Below, one piece after another: positions 1 through 5,112 of a DNA stretch of 8,072 nucleotides; the stretch's first letter is position 1, and every line of letters begins with the position of its first letter. The notes below the pieces were generated by a model. That model made no database searches and was not told the DNA's origin. It worked only from the letters and a program-made list of their open reading frames with translations. This DNA comes from Clostridium sp. GTDB taxonomy: Bacteria; Bacillota; Clostridia; Lachnospirales; Lachnospiraceae. The position numbers were made by a program, and so were the translations under genes. Where the stretch lies: assembly GCA_023664325.1 (NCBI GenBank), contig JAMPFS010000088.1:1-8072 (forward strand), in the 5' to 3' direction.

Positions 1-7
1 AAGAAGC

Positions 8-892
8 TTATTTTCTGCATGATTTGTGCGAATTATTTTTACCTTTCAGAACTGAGTCAATCATTGCCTGATAAATATCTCTCTTTCCGACACCTCTGTC
101 TTTTGCAGCCGCTTTCATCGCTTCCTTTTTATCCATACCCTGCTCCATGTAAAATGCCACATGCTCCGGAATACTCATTGCGAGCAGTTCCTGTATTTCC
201 TCTGTCTGAAGTGCTTTTCTATCCGCACCCTCTATCACCAGTACAAATTCCCCTCTTGGCTCTTCCTCCTCGTACAAGGTAACTGCCTCTGCAAGCGTTG
301 TGCGGTAGTTTTCCTCATACCTTTTTGTCAGTTCACGGCAAAGGGAAATACTACGGTCACCCAATATCTCATACAAATCCCTCAATGTCTTCTTAAGCTT
401 ATGTGGCGCCTCATACACAATAATCGTCCGTGTCTCTTTCTTTAATTCTTCTAACACTGCTGCCCGTTCTTTCTTATCATATGGCAAAAATGCTTCAAAG
501 GAAAACCTTCTTGTTCTTTGCCCGGATAAAGTAAGTGCTGTCACCACGGCGGAAGGTCCCGGCAGCGAAGTTACCTTCACCCCCGCATCTAAGCACTGGC
601 GCACTAATTCCTCGCCCGGATCCGATATCGCCGGTGTTCCCGCATCCGTTACCAGTGCAACGTTGGTTCCATTCAGCATTTTATCTACTAATACCTTTGC
701 CTTATCATATTTATTAAATTCATGGTAACTGGTCATAGGTGTCTTGATTTCAAAATGATTCAGCAGTTTAACACTGTTTCTCGTATCTTCTGCTGCAATC
801 AAATCCACCTCTTTCAGGATTCGCAATGTCCGAAGCGTAATATCTTCCAGATTTCCAATTGGCGTTGCACATATATATAACATTCCTGACAT
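8..892 (-). CDS. rsmI: 16S rRNA (cytidine1402-2'-O)-methyltransferase RsmI
   Basis: RsmI transfers a methyl group from S-adenosylmethionine to the 2'-OH of C1402 in the decoding centre of 16S rRNA, tuning start-codon selection and fidelity. It is a cytoplasmic enzyme of the tetrapyrrole-methylase (SAM-dependent, class III) fold. The 294-residue product shows the family signatures in order: TPIGNLEDIT (residues 10-19), AAEDTRNS (33-40), VTDAGTPAISDPG (81-93), LPGPSAVVTAL (110-120), EAPHKL (161-166) and a CREL motif near 187. The usual FxGFLP is FEAFLP here. Length is normal for the family (about 280-295). I chose the ATG at 892 because it is preceded by GGGGG with a 6-base gap and begins MSG before the conserved LYxCATPIGN. 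An in-frame TTG at 940 would add 16 basic residues with no good ribosome binding site. It lies downstream of yabB as in B. subtilis, but is separated from it by an inserted palindromic element. The stop codon lies 7 bases from the window edge. Confidence 0.96.
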   Translation of the reverse strand: MSGMLYICATPIGNLEDITLRTLRILKEVDLIAAEDTRNSVKLLNHFEIKTPMTSYHEFNKYDKAKVLVDKMLNGTNVALVTDAGTPAISDPGEELVRQCLDAGVKVTSLPGPSAVVTALTLSGQRTRRFSFEAFLPYDKKERAAVLEELKKETRTIIVYEAPHKLKKTLRDLYEILGDRSISLCRELTKRYEENYRTTLAEAVTLYEEEEPRGEFVLVIEGADRKALQTEEIQELLAMSIPEHVAFYMEQGMDKKEAMKAAAKDRGVGKRDIYQAMIDSVLKGKNNSHKSCRK

Positions 893-898
893 GGTGTT

Positions 899-903
899 CC
901 CCC
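899..903 (-). promoter_or_regulatory. Ribosome binding site that fixes the rsmI start
   Basis: GGGGG sits 6 bases upstream of the ATG at 892. It supports starting RsmI at the MSG methionine rather than at the in-frame TTG at 940, whose upstream bases (AAAGCTTCT) contain no purine-rich SD-like stretch at the right distance. Confidence 0.65.
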
Positions 904-1012
904 AGACTTTCTTCTTTTTGCTATTCTGACTCTTTCTCAAAGAAGCTTTCTATTATTGTATTCATATTTCCAATATATATTTTTTTAACTTCATGTTCTC
1001 TCCTATTTATTT

Positions 1013-1022
1013 TTCTCCTTAT
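1013..1022. repeat. Left copy of the 10-bp target-site duplication
   Basis: The sequence ttctccttat abuts the left end of the palindromic element and is repeated exactly at its right end (1231-1240). The flanks beyond it differ, so the identity is limited to these 10 bases, as expected for a target duplication. Base 1022 could instead belong to the element, giving a 9-bp duplication. Confidence 0.75.
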
Positions 1023-1230
1023 TAGGCAATTGTGAAACTCTCGGTTTCCAAAACCTAGTTGTGCAAAATAGATAATATCATAAACACGGTGCTTTGAAGC
1101 CGCCAGTGGTTAGCGAGGTTTTTTCGAGCTTAGCACTGTTGCGAGCGACAAGCAGCGCAAGCGTACCTGTGTTGATATTGTCTATTTTGTACAACGGAGG
1201 TTCGCAAAACAAACTTTCGCAATTACCTAC
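1022..1230. mobile_element. MITE-like palindromic element with target-site duplication
   Basis: This 208-209 bp segment is an imperfect palindrome with no transposase. Its outer arms, 1023-1037 and 1215-1229, match at 13 of 15 positions (consensus TAGGYAATTGYGAAA). A second pair of blocks, 1058-1080 and 1173-1195, matches at 21 of 23 positions. Between the outer and inner blocks the arms have diverged. The centre folds on itself as well (1104-1138). The element is bracketed by a perfect direct repeat, ttctccttat, at 1013-1022 and 1231-1240, as expected of a 9-10 bp target-site duplication; one base is ambiguous between repeat and element. Read on the minus strand, one frame gives SLATVLSSKKPR then a stop, a peptide I recall as a common spurious tail in Lachnospiraceae annotations, which suggests a multicopy family. 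That recollection is unverified. It lies between yabB and rsmI and provides the present yabB stop codon. The mobilising transposase is not identifiable from this window. Confidence 0.8.
1104..1138. repeat. Central hairpin of the palindromic element
   Basis: CAGTGGTTAGC (from 1104) can pair with GCTTAGCACTG (to 1138) with two mismatches across a T-rich loop, forming the tip of the long palindrome. On the plus strand the loop carries six consecutive T residues, but these lie inside the hairpin rather than after it, so it does not look like a classical terminator. Confidence 0.5.
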
Positions 1231-1922
1231 TTCTCCTTATACATGATAAGCGGCGGCTCAATGGTAATCCGCTCCCTGCCGCCCTTTAAGCCCTCAACCA
1301 TTACCATAGTTGGTTCCTTATCCGCATAAGGATGAATCAACCGCATCCTTTTCGGCTCTATACGATACTGTTTCATTACCCGAAAAATCTCTGCCAAACG
1401 AAACGGCTTATGTATCATAAAAAAGCTTCCATTTTCCGGCAATACATAACCTGCTGCCGCAATGACATCCTTTAAAGACAATGCCACCTCATGCCTTGCA
1501 ATTGTCTTTGGTTCATAGAGATTCGTAAGGCCATGATGCTCTGTCATATAGGGTGGATTTACCGTTACAACAGGAAAAGAAGCTCCTGAAAAAAGCTTCT
1601 TTATCTCCTTCACATCTCCACAGACAATATTCACCTTATCCTGCAATTGGTTCATTAATACGCTCCGGTTTGCCATATCCGCATAGGCTTCCTGTAATTC
1701 CAGACCGGTAAATAAACTCCCCTCCGTTTTTGCCGCAAGCAAAATGGGTATGACGCCGCTTCCGGAACACAAATCAAGCACTTTCTGTCCTTTCTTGACT
1801 TTTGCAAAATCAGACAGCAGTACCGCATCCACTCCGAAGCAAAATCCCTTCGGTTTCTGAATCAACTGATAACCTCTGCACTGTAAATCATCTATTCTCT
1901 CATCCTCATAAACTGTTACCAT
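1227..1922 (-). CDS. trmN6: YabB/TrmN6-family tRNA adenine-N6 methyltransferase
   Basis: This is a class I SAM-dependent methyltransferase of the E. coli YfiC/TrmN6 family, which makes N6-methyladenosine at A37 of tRNA1(Val); the substrate of Gram-positive YabB proteins is inferred from that. Visible motifs are the SAM-binding VLDLCSGSGVIPILL (residues 48-62), the acidic strand GLELQ (73-77), the adenine-N6 catalytic NPPY (122-125) and the family-typical IARHE (141-145). The ATG at 1922 has an AGGGAAG site and lies 11 bases after ricT, so they are probably co-transcribed. At 231 residues it is short against B. subtilis YabB (about 247, from memory): the protein stops soon after the conserved PPLxxY segment. 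The present stop TAG (1229-1227) lies in the end of the inserted palindromic element. Without the insertion the frame would run only two residues further, to a TAG at 1005-1003. The catalytic core is intact, so it is probably functional. A gene of the yabA type is not present upstream. Confidence 0.9.
   Translation of the reverse strand: MVTVYEDERIDDLQCRGYQLIQKPKGFCFGVDAVLLSDFAKVKKGQKVLDLCSGSGVIPILLAAKTEGSLFTGLELQEAYADMANRSVLMNQLQDKVNIVCGDVKEIKKLFSGASFPVVTVNPPYMTEHHGLTNLYEPKTIARHEVALSLKDVIAAAGYVLPENGSFFMIHKPFRLAEIFRVMKQYRIEPKRMRLIHPYADKEPTMVMVEGLKGGRERITIEPPLIMYKEK
1231..1240. repeat. Right copy of the 10-bp target-site duplication
   Basis: The sequence ttctccttat abuts the right end of the palindromic element. 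On the minus strand it encodes the final Tyr-Lys-Glu-Lys codons of the methyltransferase gene, which shows that the original target lay inside or at the end of that coding sequence. Confidence 0.75.
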
Positions 1923-1933
1923 TTATTACTTCC

Positions 1934-2848
1934 CTAATCATCAATCTTTGAGCCGGTTTCTTTCTTTTCAAGCGCCTCTAATGCTTTTAATTCTGCATCA
2001 TTTTCCTTATCCTTGTCGTTATTGCGCTTCTTTCTTGGCTTAAATTTCAGTTCGTCTGTATGGTACTCCCGAATCTCTTTATCCCCGTTTTCCAGTTCCA
2101 CGATAACCTTCACCTTCTGGCGAAGCACACTGATACTGCTAACCTCACCCTTTAATCCATCATTGGTTCGTACAAAATCACCCACATTTGGTAATCTGTC
2201 ATTCAAATATTCATAGGTTTCCTGCTCATTTTTAAGACAGCACATCAGCCTTCCACAGACACCGGAAATCTTTGTCGGATTAAGCGACAAATTCTGCTCT
2301 TTTGCCATCTTAATGGATACCGGTACAAAGTCAGATAAATGCTGATGACAGCATAGCTCTCTTCCACAGACGCCAATTCCACCCAATATCTTTGTCTCAT
2401 CCCTTACGCCAATTTGACGGAGTTCGATTCTGGTTCGGAACACTGCCGCTAAATCCTTGACAAGCTCACGGAAATCAATTCTTCCATCTGCGGTAAAGTA
2501 AAACAGCACCTTGTTATTATCAAAAGTATATTCCACATCAATCAGCTTCATCTCCAAACCGTGCTTGGCGATTTTTTCCAGACAGATATCAAATGCCTTC
2601 TTGCATTTTTCTTTATTGGCAGCATTTTTGATATCATCCTCTTTTGTCGCCTTGCGGATAACCGGTTTTAAAACTCCTGTAATATCCTCCTCATTCACTT
2701 CCCGGCGGTCAAGTACCATTTTACCATATTCCACACCTCGGGCAGTCTCCACAATAACAGCATCCCCTACCTCTAATTTATTATCTCCCGGTGCAAAAAA
2801 ATATATTTTTCCGTTTGGTCTGAAACGTACTCCAATCACTTCTGTCAT
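1934..2848 (-). CDS. ricT: RicT (YaaT), PSP1-domain iron-sulfur RNA-maturation factor
   Basis: RicT is the PSP1-domain subunit that in B. subtilis joins RicA (YmcA) and RicF (YlbF) in a cytoplasmic complex that carries [4Fe-4S] clusters, directs RNase Y processing of operon mRNAs, and affects sporulation, competence and biofilm formation. The 304-residue product closely follows B. subtilis YaaT: the opening VIGVRFRPNGKIYFF, then VETARGVEYG (33-42), FYFTADGRIDFRELVKDLA (116-134) and RTRIELRQIGVRDE (138-151). The cysteine motifs GGIGVCGRELCC (156-167) and GVCGRLMCC (196-204) place six cysteines at 161, 166, 167, 198, 203 and 204. The C-terminus after about residue 268 is a highly charged Lys/Asp/Glu tail. 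The ATG at 2848 overlaps the holB stop as ATGA, with AAGGAG eight bases upstream inside the end of holB, indicating translational coupling. RicA and RicF are not encoded in this window. Confidence 0.95.
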   Translation of the reverse strand: MTEVIGVRFRPNGKIYFFAPGDNKLEVGDAVIVETARGVEYGKMVLDRREVNEEDITGVLKPVIRKATKEDDIKNAANKEKCKKAFDICLEKIAKHGLEMKLIDVEYTFDNNKVLFYFTADGRIDFRELVKDLAAVFRTRIELRQIGVRDETKILGGIGVCGRELCCHQHLSDFVPVSIKMAKEQNLSLNPTKISGVCGRLMCCLKNEQETYEYLNDRLPNVGDFVRTNDGLKGEVSSISVLRQKVKVIVELENGDKEIREYHTDELKFKPRKKRNNDKDKENDAELKALEALEKKETGSKIDD

Positions 2849-3840
2849 TCTAAATTCTCCTTTATTGTAAGAAGCATAAGCTCCATCGCTATATCAAAAT
2901 TAACATTTGCCTCAAGGCGGATTTTCAGTTTATCCATAGCCTGCAAAATCTCCTCCACACCTTCATAGGAAATCCGGCTTGCCTGTTTGCGCATTACCGA
3001 ATACTCATTCTTAAATATCAGCTTATTTGGCGAATTTGATATCTTCACCATCAGAATATCCCGAAACCACATTGTCATAATGTCTATATAATCGGTTACA
3101 TTTAATTTGTATTTACTCATCTGCTTCACTGCACTGATAATTTCATCAATTTCCATAGAATCCATCTGGCGGAGCAGTCTGACCGTATCTTCTTTAATCT
3201 CCCCATATTCCGGTGAAATCGCAAGCCGCACTGCCTTCCCGAGATTACCCTGCGCAAAATCTGTACAAAATCTGGCAACCTCCTGATCCACCCCGATTTG
3301 GGTTGTGAGATACTCTATCATATCGAGTGGCTCCACCGGCTTGAAATTAAGAACAATACAGCGGCTTAATATCGTTGGCAGGAATTTATCCATATTATTC
3401 GTAAGCAGCATAATAATAGCGTACTCCGGTGGTTCCTCTATCGTTTTAAGCAATGCGCTTTGTGCCTGCGGATTTAAAAGCTGTGCATCAGGAACGATGT
3501 AAATCTTATACTTACTGCTGTAAGGCTTTAAATCTATATCATTAATAATCTGTGTCCGAACCTCATCCACCGTAATCACATTTGGCTTCTCATGCTGAAT
3601 CCAGATAATATCCGGCTGATTGCCGGAATCTGCCTGCAAACAGGATTTACAGGTATTACATGGATCCGGCTCACCGCTTTCACACTGTAAAGACTTTGCC
3701 ACCACAGCAGCCAGTGTCCTTTTCCCAACACCTTTTTCCCCATTCAAAATATATGCATGAGAAACTTTCCCAAGTTCGATACTACTCTTAAAATGCTTAA
3801 CAATATCCTCATGTCCAATAATATCACTATAATTCGCCAT
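2845..3840 (-). CDS. holB: DNA polymerase III delta' subunit
   Basis: Delta' is the clamp-loader subunit that with delta and tau/gamma opens the beta sliding clamp onto primed DNA. The 331-residue protein has an AAA+ N-terminal domain beginning at the SHAYILNGEKGVGKRTL Walker A region (P-loop residues 34-41). It continues with a zinc-binding cysteine set at 53, 61, 64 and 67 (CNTCKSC), the DAQLLN Walker B-like segment (118-123), QSALLKTIEEPP (127-138) and the LSRC sensor/arginine-finger motif (158-161). The C-terminal alpha-helical collar region (about 200-331) has no sharper motif. I chose the ATG at 3840 because AAGGAG lies six bases upstream and the protein then starts MANYSDIIGHEDIV as expected; a longer reading from a TTG at 3957 would run into yaaR. 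It follows yaaR by 58 bases and ends in an ATGA overlap with ricT. Unlike E. coli delta', the P-loop lysine is kept, so ATP binding is not excluded. Confidence 0.93.
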   Translation of the reverse strand: MANYSDIIGHEDIVKHFKSSIELGKVSHAYILNGEKGVGKRTLAAVVAKSLQCESGEPDPCNTCKSCLQADSGNQPDIIWIQHEKPNVITVDEVRTQIINDIDLKPYSSKYKIYIVPDAQLLNPQAQSALLKTIEEPPEYAIIMLLTNNMDKFLPTILSRCIVLNFKPVEPLDMIEYLTTQIGVDQEVARFCTDFAQGNLGKAVRLAISPEYGEIKEDTVRLLRQMDSMEIDEIISAVKQMSKYKLNVTDYIDIMTMWFRDILMVKISNSPNKLIFKNEYSVMRKQASRISYEGVEEILQAMDKLKIRLEANVNFDIAMELMLLTIKENLE

Positions 3841-3846
3841 ACTCTT

Positions 3847-3852
3847 CTCCTT
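3847..3852 (-). promoter_or_regulatory. Ribosome binding site that fixes the holB start
   Basis: AAGGAG lies six bases before the ATG at 3840. This makes 3840 the start and removes 39 in-frame upstream codons, some of which overlap yaaR and do not resemble a delta' N-terminus. Confidence 0.75.
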
Positions 3853-3898
3853 CTGTCCTATTGTACACCCATAATTTTCAGTTGCCTCCCAATCTCTG

Positions 3899-4342
3899 TC
3901 AAGTTGAAATATCGAGCAGCATACCCCGGATATCGTCAATCTTTCCGAGAATTGCAAGGTTATCCTTCTCCTCCTTTAAAAGTTCCGATGCCAAATCATC
4001 CAACGACTTATCAATCTCTTTGACAATGCCATATACTCTGTGCCTTCCCCTGCGGTCAAGAAAATTCTCCCTTGAAAATTCATGGGAATTTGCCGCTACC
4101 TCGTTCATAAATTCCTTTACTAAGGAACGGTAACGCTTCATATCCCGAATATCCATATGTTTGGCAATCTTCTCCCCCTGCGCCTCAATATCCTTCATCA
4201 GATTGGAAAGCTTTTCCTGCAATTCACTGTTTTCTATGTGGCTGACTAATGTGAACTTGAAACTGTCATCCCCTTTTGGCGTCTGGGTATTATTCTCGAT
4301 CGGCGTCTGGTTCTGCACCTGATTTACCCGCATCATATCCAT
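3899..4342 (-). CDS. yaaR: YaaR family protein (DUF327)
   Basis: This 147-residue protein resembles B. subtilis YaaR, a small helical protein of unknown function encoded between tmk and holB. It has a polar, Asn/Gln-rich N-terminus (residues 1-25), then a predicted mostly alpha-helical body: SELQEKLSNLMKDIEAQGEKI (39-59), MKRYRSLVKEFMNEV (68-82), the family-typical LDRRGRHRVYGIVKEID (95-111) and a C-terminal helix with many acidic and basic residues. No signal peptide or membrane segment is visible, so it is probably cytoplasmic. I chose the ATG at 4342 because AGGAGG sits seven bases upstream; an in-frame TTG at 4366 adds eight residues ahead of that site. It lies 92 bases after tmk and 58 bases before holB. 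The yaaQ/darA gene (a c-di-AMP-binding PII-like protein) that separates tmk and yaaR in B. subtilis is absent. Assignment is by family pattern and gene context; function is unknown. Confidence 0.85.
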   Translation of the reverse strand: MDMMRVNQVQNQTPIENNTQTPKGDDSFKFTLVSHIENSELQEKLSNLMKDIEAQGEKIAKHMDIRDMKRYRSLVKEFMNEVAANSHEFSRENFLDRRGRHRVYGIVKEIDKSLDDLASELLKEEKDNLAILGKIDDIRGMLLDIST

Positions 4343-4349
4343 ATAAATT

Positions 4350-4355
4350 CCTCCT
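4350..4355 (-). promoter_or_regulatory. Ribosome binding site that fixes the yaaR start
   Basis: A perfect AGGAGG lies seven bases before the ATG at 4342. The alternative TTG at 4366 lies upstream of it, so the shorter reading (MDMMRVNQ...) is preferred. A second ATG pair follows at residues 3-4. Confidence 0.75.
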
Positions 4356-4434
4356 CTCCCTGACAAAACAATCCCATGATTATAAATCCTGTCTTCAAAG
4401 TTCTGCCTTTCGTAACTGCCTGATAAAATCTATC

Positions 4435-5058
4435 CTAAATTAAAAAACGTTTCTCTACTTCTCTCACGATCCTGCTATGTATCTCCTCAATTGACAAGGT
4501 TGCATCAATCGGAACAATTCGCTCCGGATAAAGAGTTGCAAGCTTACGGTATCCCTCCACTACACGTTTATGGAACATCATATCCTCTAATTCCATCCGG
4601 TCTAACTTTGTCTGTTTTTCCTTTCTCTTAATTCCATCCTCTGCATCTAAATCCATAAAAATAGTAAGCTTTGGTTTTACATCTCCCAATGCGTAATTGT
4701 TCACCTCGTAAACCGTATCGACGCCAAGCCCTCTCCCAATGCCCTGATATACAGCGGAGGATTCCACAAACCTGTCACAAATAACTGCCTTTCCATCCAA
4801 AAGAGCCGGTTCGATTACCTGATTCACAAGCTGCGCCCTGGCAGCCGCATATAGCAATAACTCTGTCATATGACTCATTTCTTTATATACAGGGTCTAGT
4901 ATAATGTTACGGATTACCTCGCTAATAGCAGTACCTCCCGGTTCTCTGGCTATCACAATATCATATCCTCTGTGTTCTAAATATTGCTTTAACAATTCAA
5001 TCTGTGTTGATTTACCGGAACCATCCGGCCCTTCCATTGTAATAAAAATTCCTTCCAC
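4435..5058 (-). CDS. tmk: Thymidylate kinase
   Basis: Thymidylate kinase phosphorylates dTMP to dTDP with ATP, an essential step in both de novo and salvage dTTP synthesis, in the cytoplasm. The 207-residue protein has normal length. Its motifs in order are the P-loop GPDGSGKST (residues 10-18), REPGGT (38-43), the dTMP-binding and DR(Y/F) motif CDRFVES (94-100) followed by YQG (104-106), the strand IFMDLD (133-138) and the Lys/Arg-rich LID segment (about 143-155). The start is a GTG at 5058 with GAGGG seven bases upstream; the next in-frame ATG (5037) falls just before the P-loop and would remove the first beta strand. It has its own strong-looking promoter (5084-5112), so it need not depend on the upstream decarboxylase. 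Downstream, yaaR follows after 92 bases with no terminator visible, so tmk-yaaR-holB-ricT-yabB are plausibly one operon. Confidence 0.96.
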   Translation of the reverse strand: MEGIFITMEGPDGSGKSTQIELLKQYLEHRGYDIVIAREPGGTAISEVIRNIILDPVYKEMSHMTELLLYAAARAQLVNQVIEPALLDGKAVICDRFVESSAVYQGIGRGLGVDTVYEVNNYALGDVKPKLTIFMDLDAEDGIKRKEKQTKLDRMELEDMMFHKRVVEGYRKLATLYPERIVPIDATLSIEEIHSRIVREVEKRFLI

Positions 5059-5065
5059 TGCTATT

Positions 5066-5070
5066 CCCTC
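5066..5070 (-). promoter_or_regulatory. Ribosome binding site that fixes the tmk GTG start
   Basis: GAGGG lies seven bases before the GTG at 5058. It favours the non-ATG start, which gives the canonical MxGxFITxEGPDGSGKST beginning, over the internal ATG at 5037. Confidence 0.65.
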
Positions 5071-5083
5071 TTATCTTCCCTGT

Positions 5084-5112
5084 AGTATATCATTTAAAAA
5101 ACATATTGTCAG
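5084..5112 (-). promoter_or_regulatory. Sigma-A type promoter of tmk
   Basis: On the minus strand CTGACA (5112-5107, 5/6 to TTGACA) is separated by exactly 17 bases from TATACT (5089-5084, 5/6 to TATAAT), with an extended -10 TG placed one base upstream of the hexamer. The -35 box begins at the base right after the decarboxylase TGA. Predicted transcription start is about 5077, giving a leader of roughly 19 bases ahead of the tmk GTG. No operator-like repeat is visible in it. Confidence 0.7.

Noticed and set aside
893..940. N-terminal extension of RsmI from a TTG at 940
   Set aside because: It adds a Lys-rich stretch unlike the family, has no proper ribosome binding site, and the ATG at 892 has one.
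921..994. Two tiny coupled open frames after the element: 10 residues from 994 (with GGAG five bases before its ATG) and 14 residues from 965, joined by an ATGA overlap
   Set aside because: They are too short to recognise and show no regulatory leader features such as runs of one amino acid or an attenuator. The good ribosome binding site is noted, but a remnant of a lost gene or chance explains it as well.
1104..1138. Central hairpin of the palindromic element as a Rho-independent terminator for the operon
   Set aside because: The T-run sits in the loop on the plus strand and would be A residues in the minus-strand mRNA, so it cannot act as the U-tract of a terminator in the direction of the genes.
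3841..3957. N-terminal extension of HolB from a TTG at 3957
   Set aside because: It overlaps the yaaR coding end, does not resemble a delta' N-terminus, and the ATG at 3840 has a strong AAGGAG.
4379..4384. Perfect TATAAT on the minus strand upstream of yaaR
   Set aside because: No acceptable -35 hexamer at 16-18 bases and no extended -10 TG, so a separate yaaR promoter is not supported.
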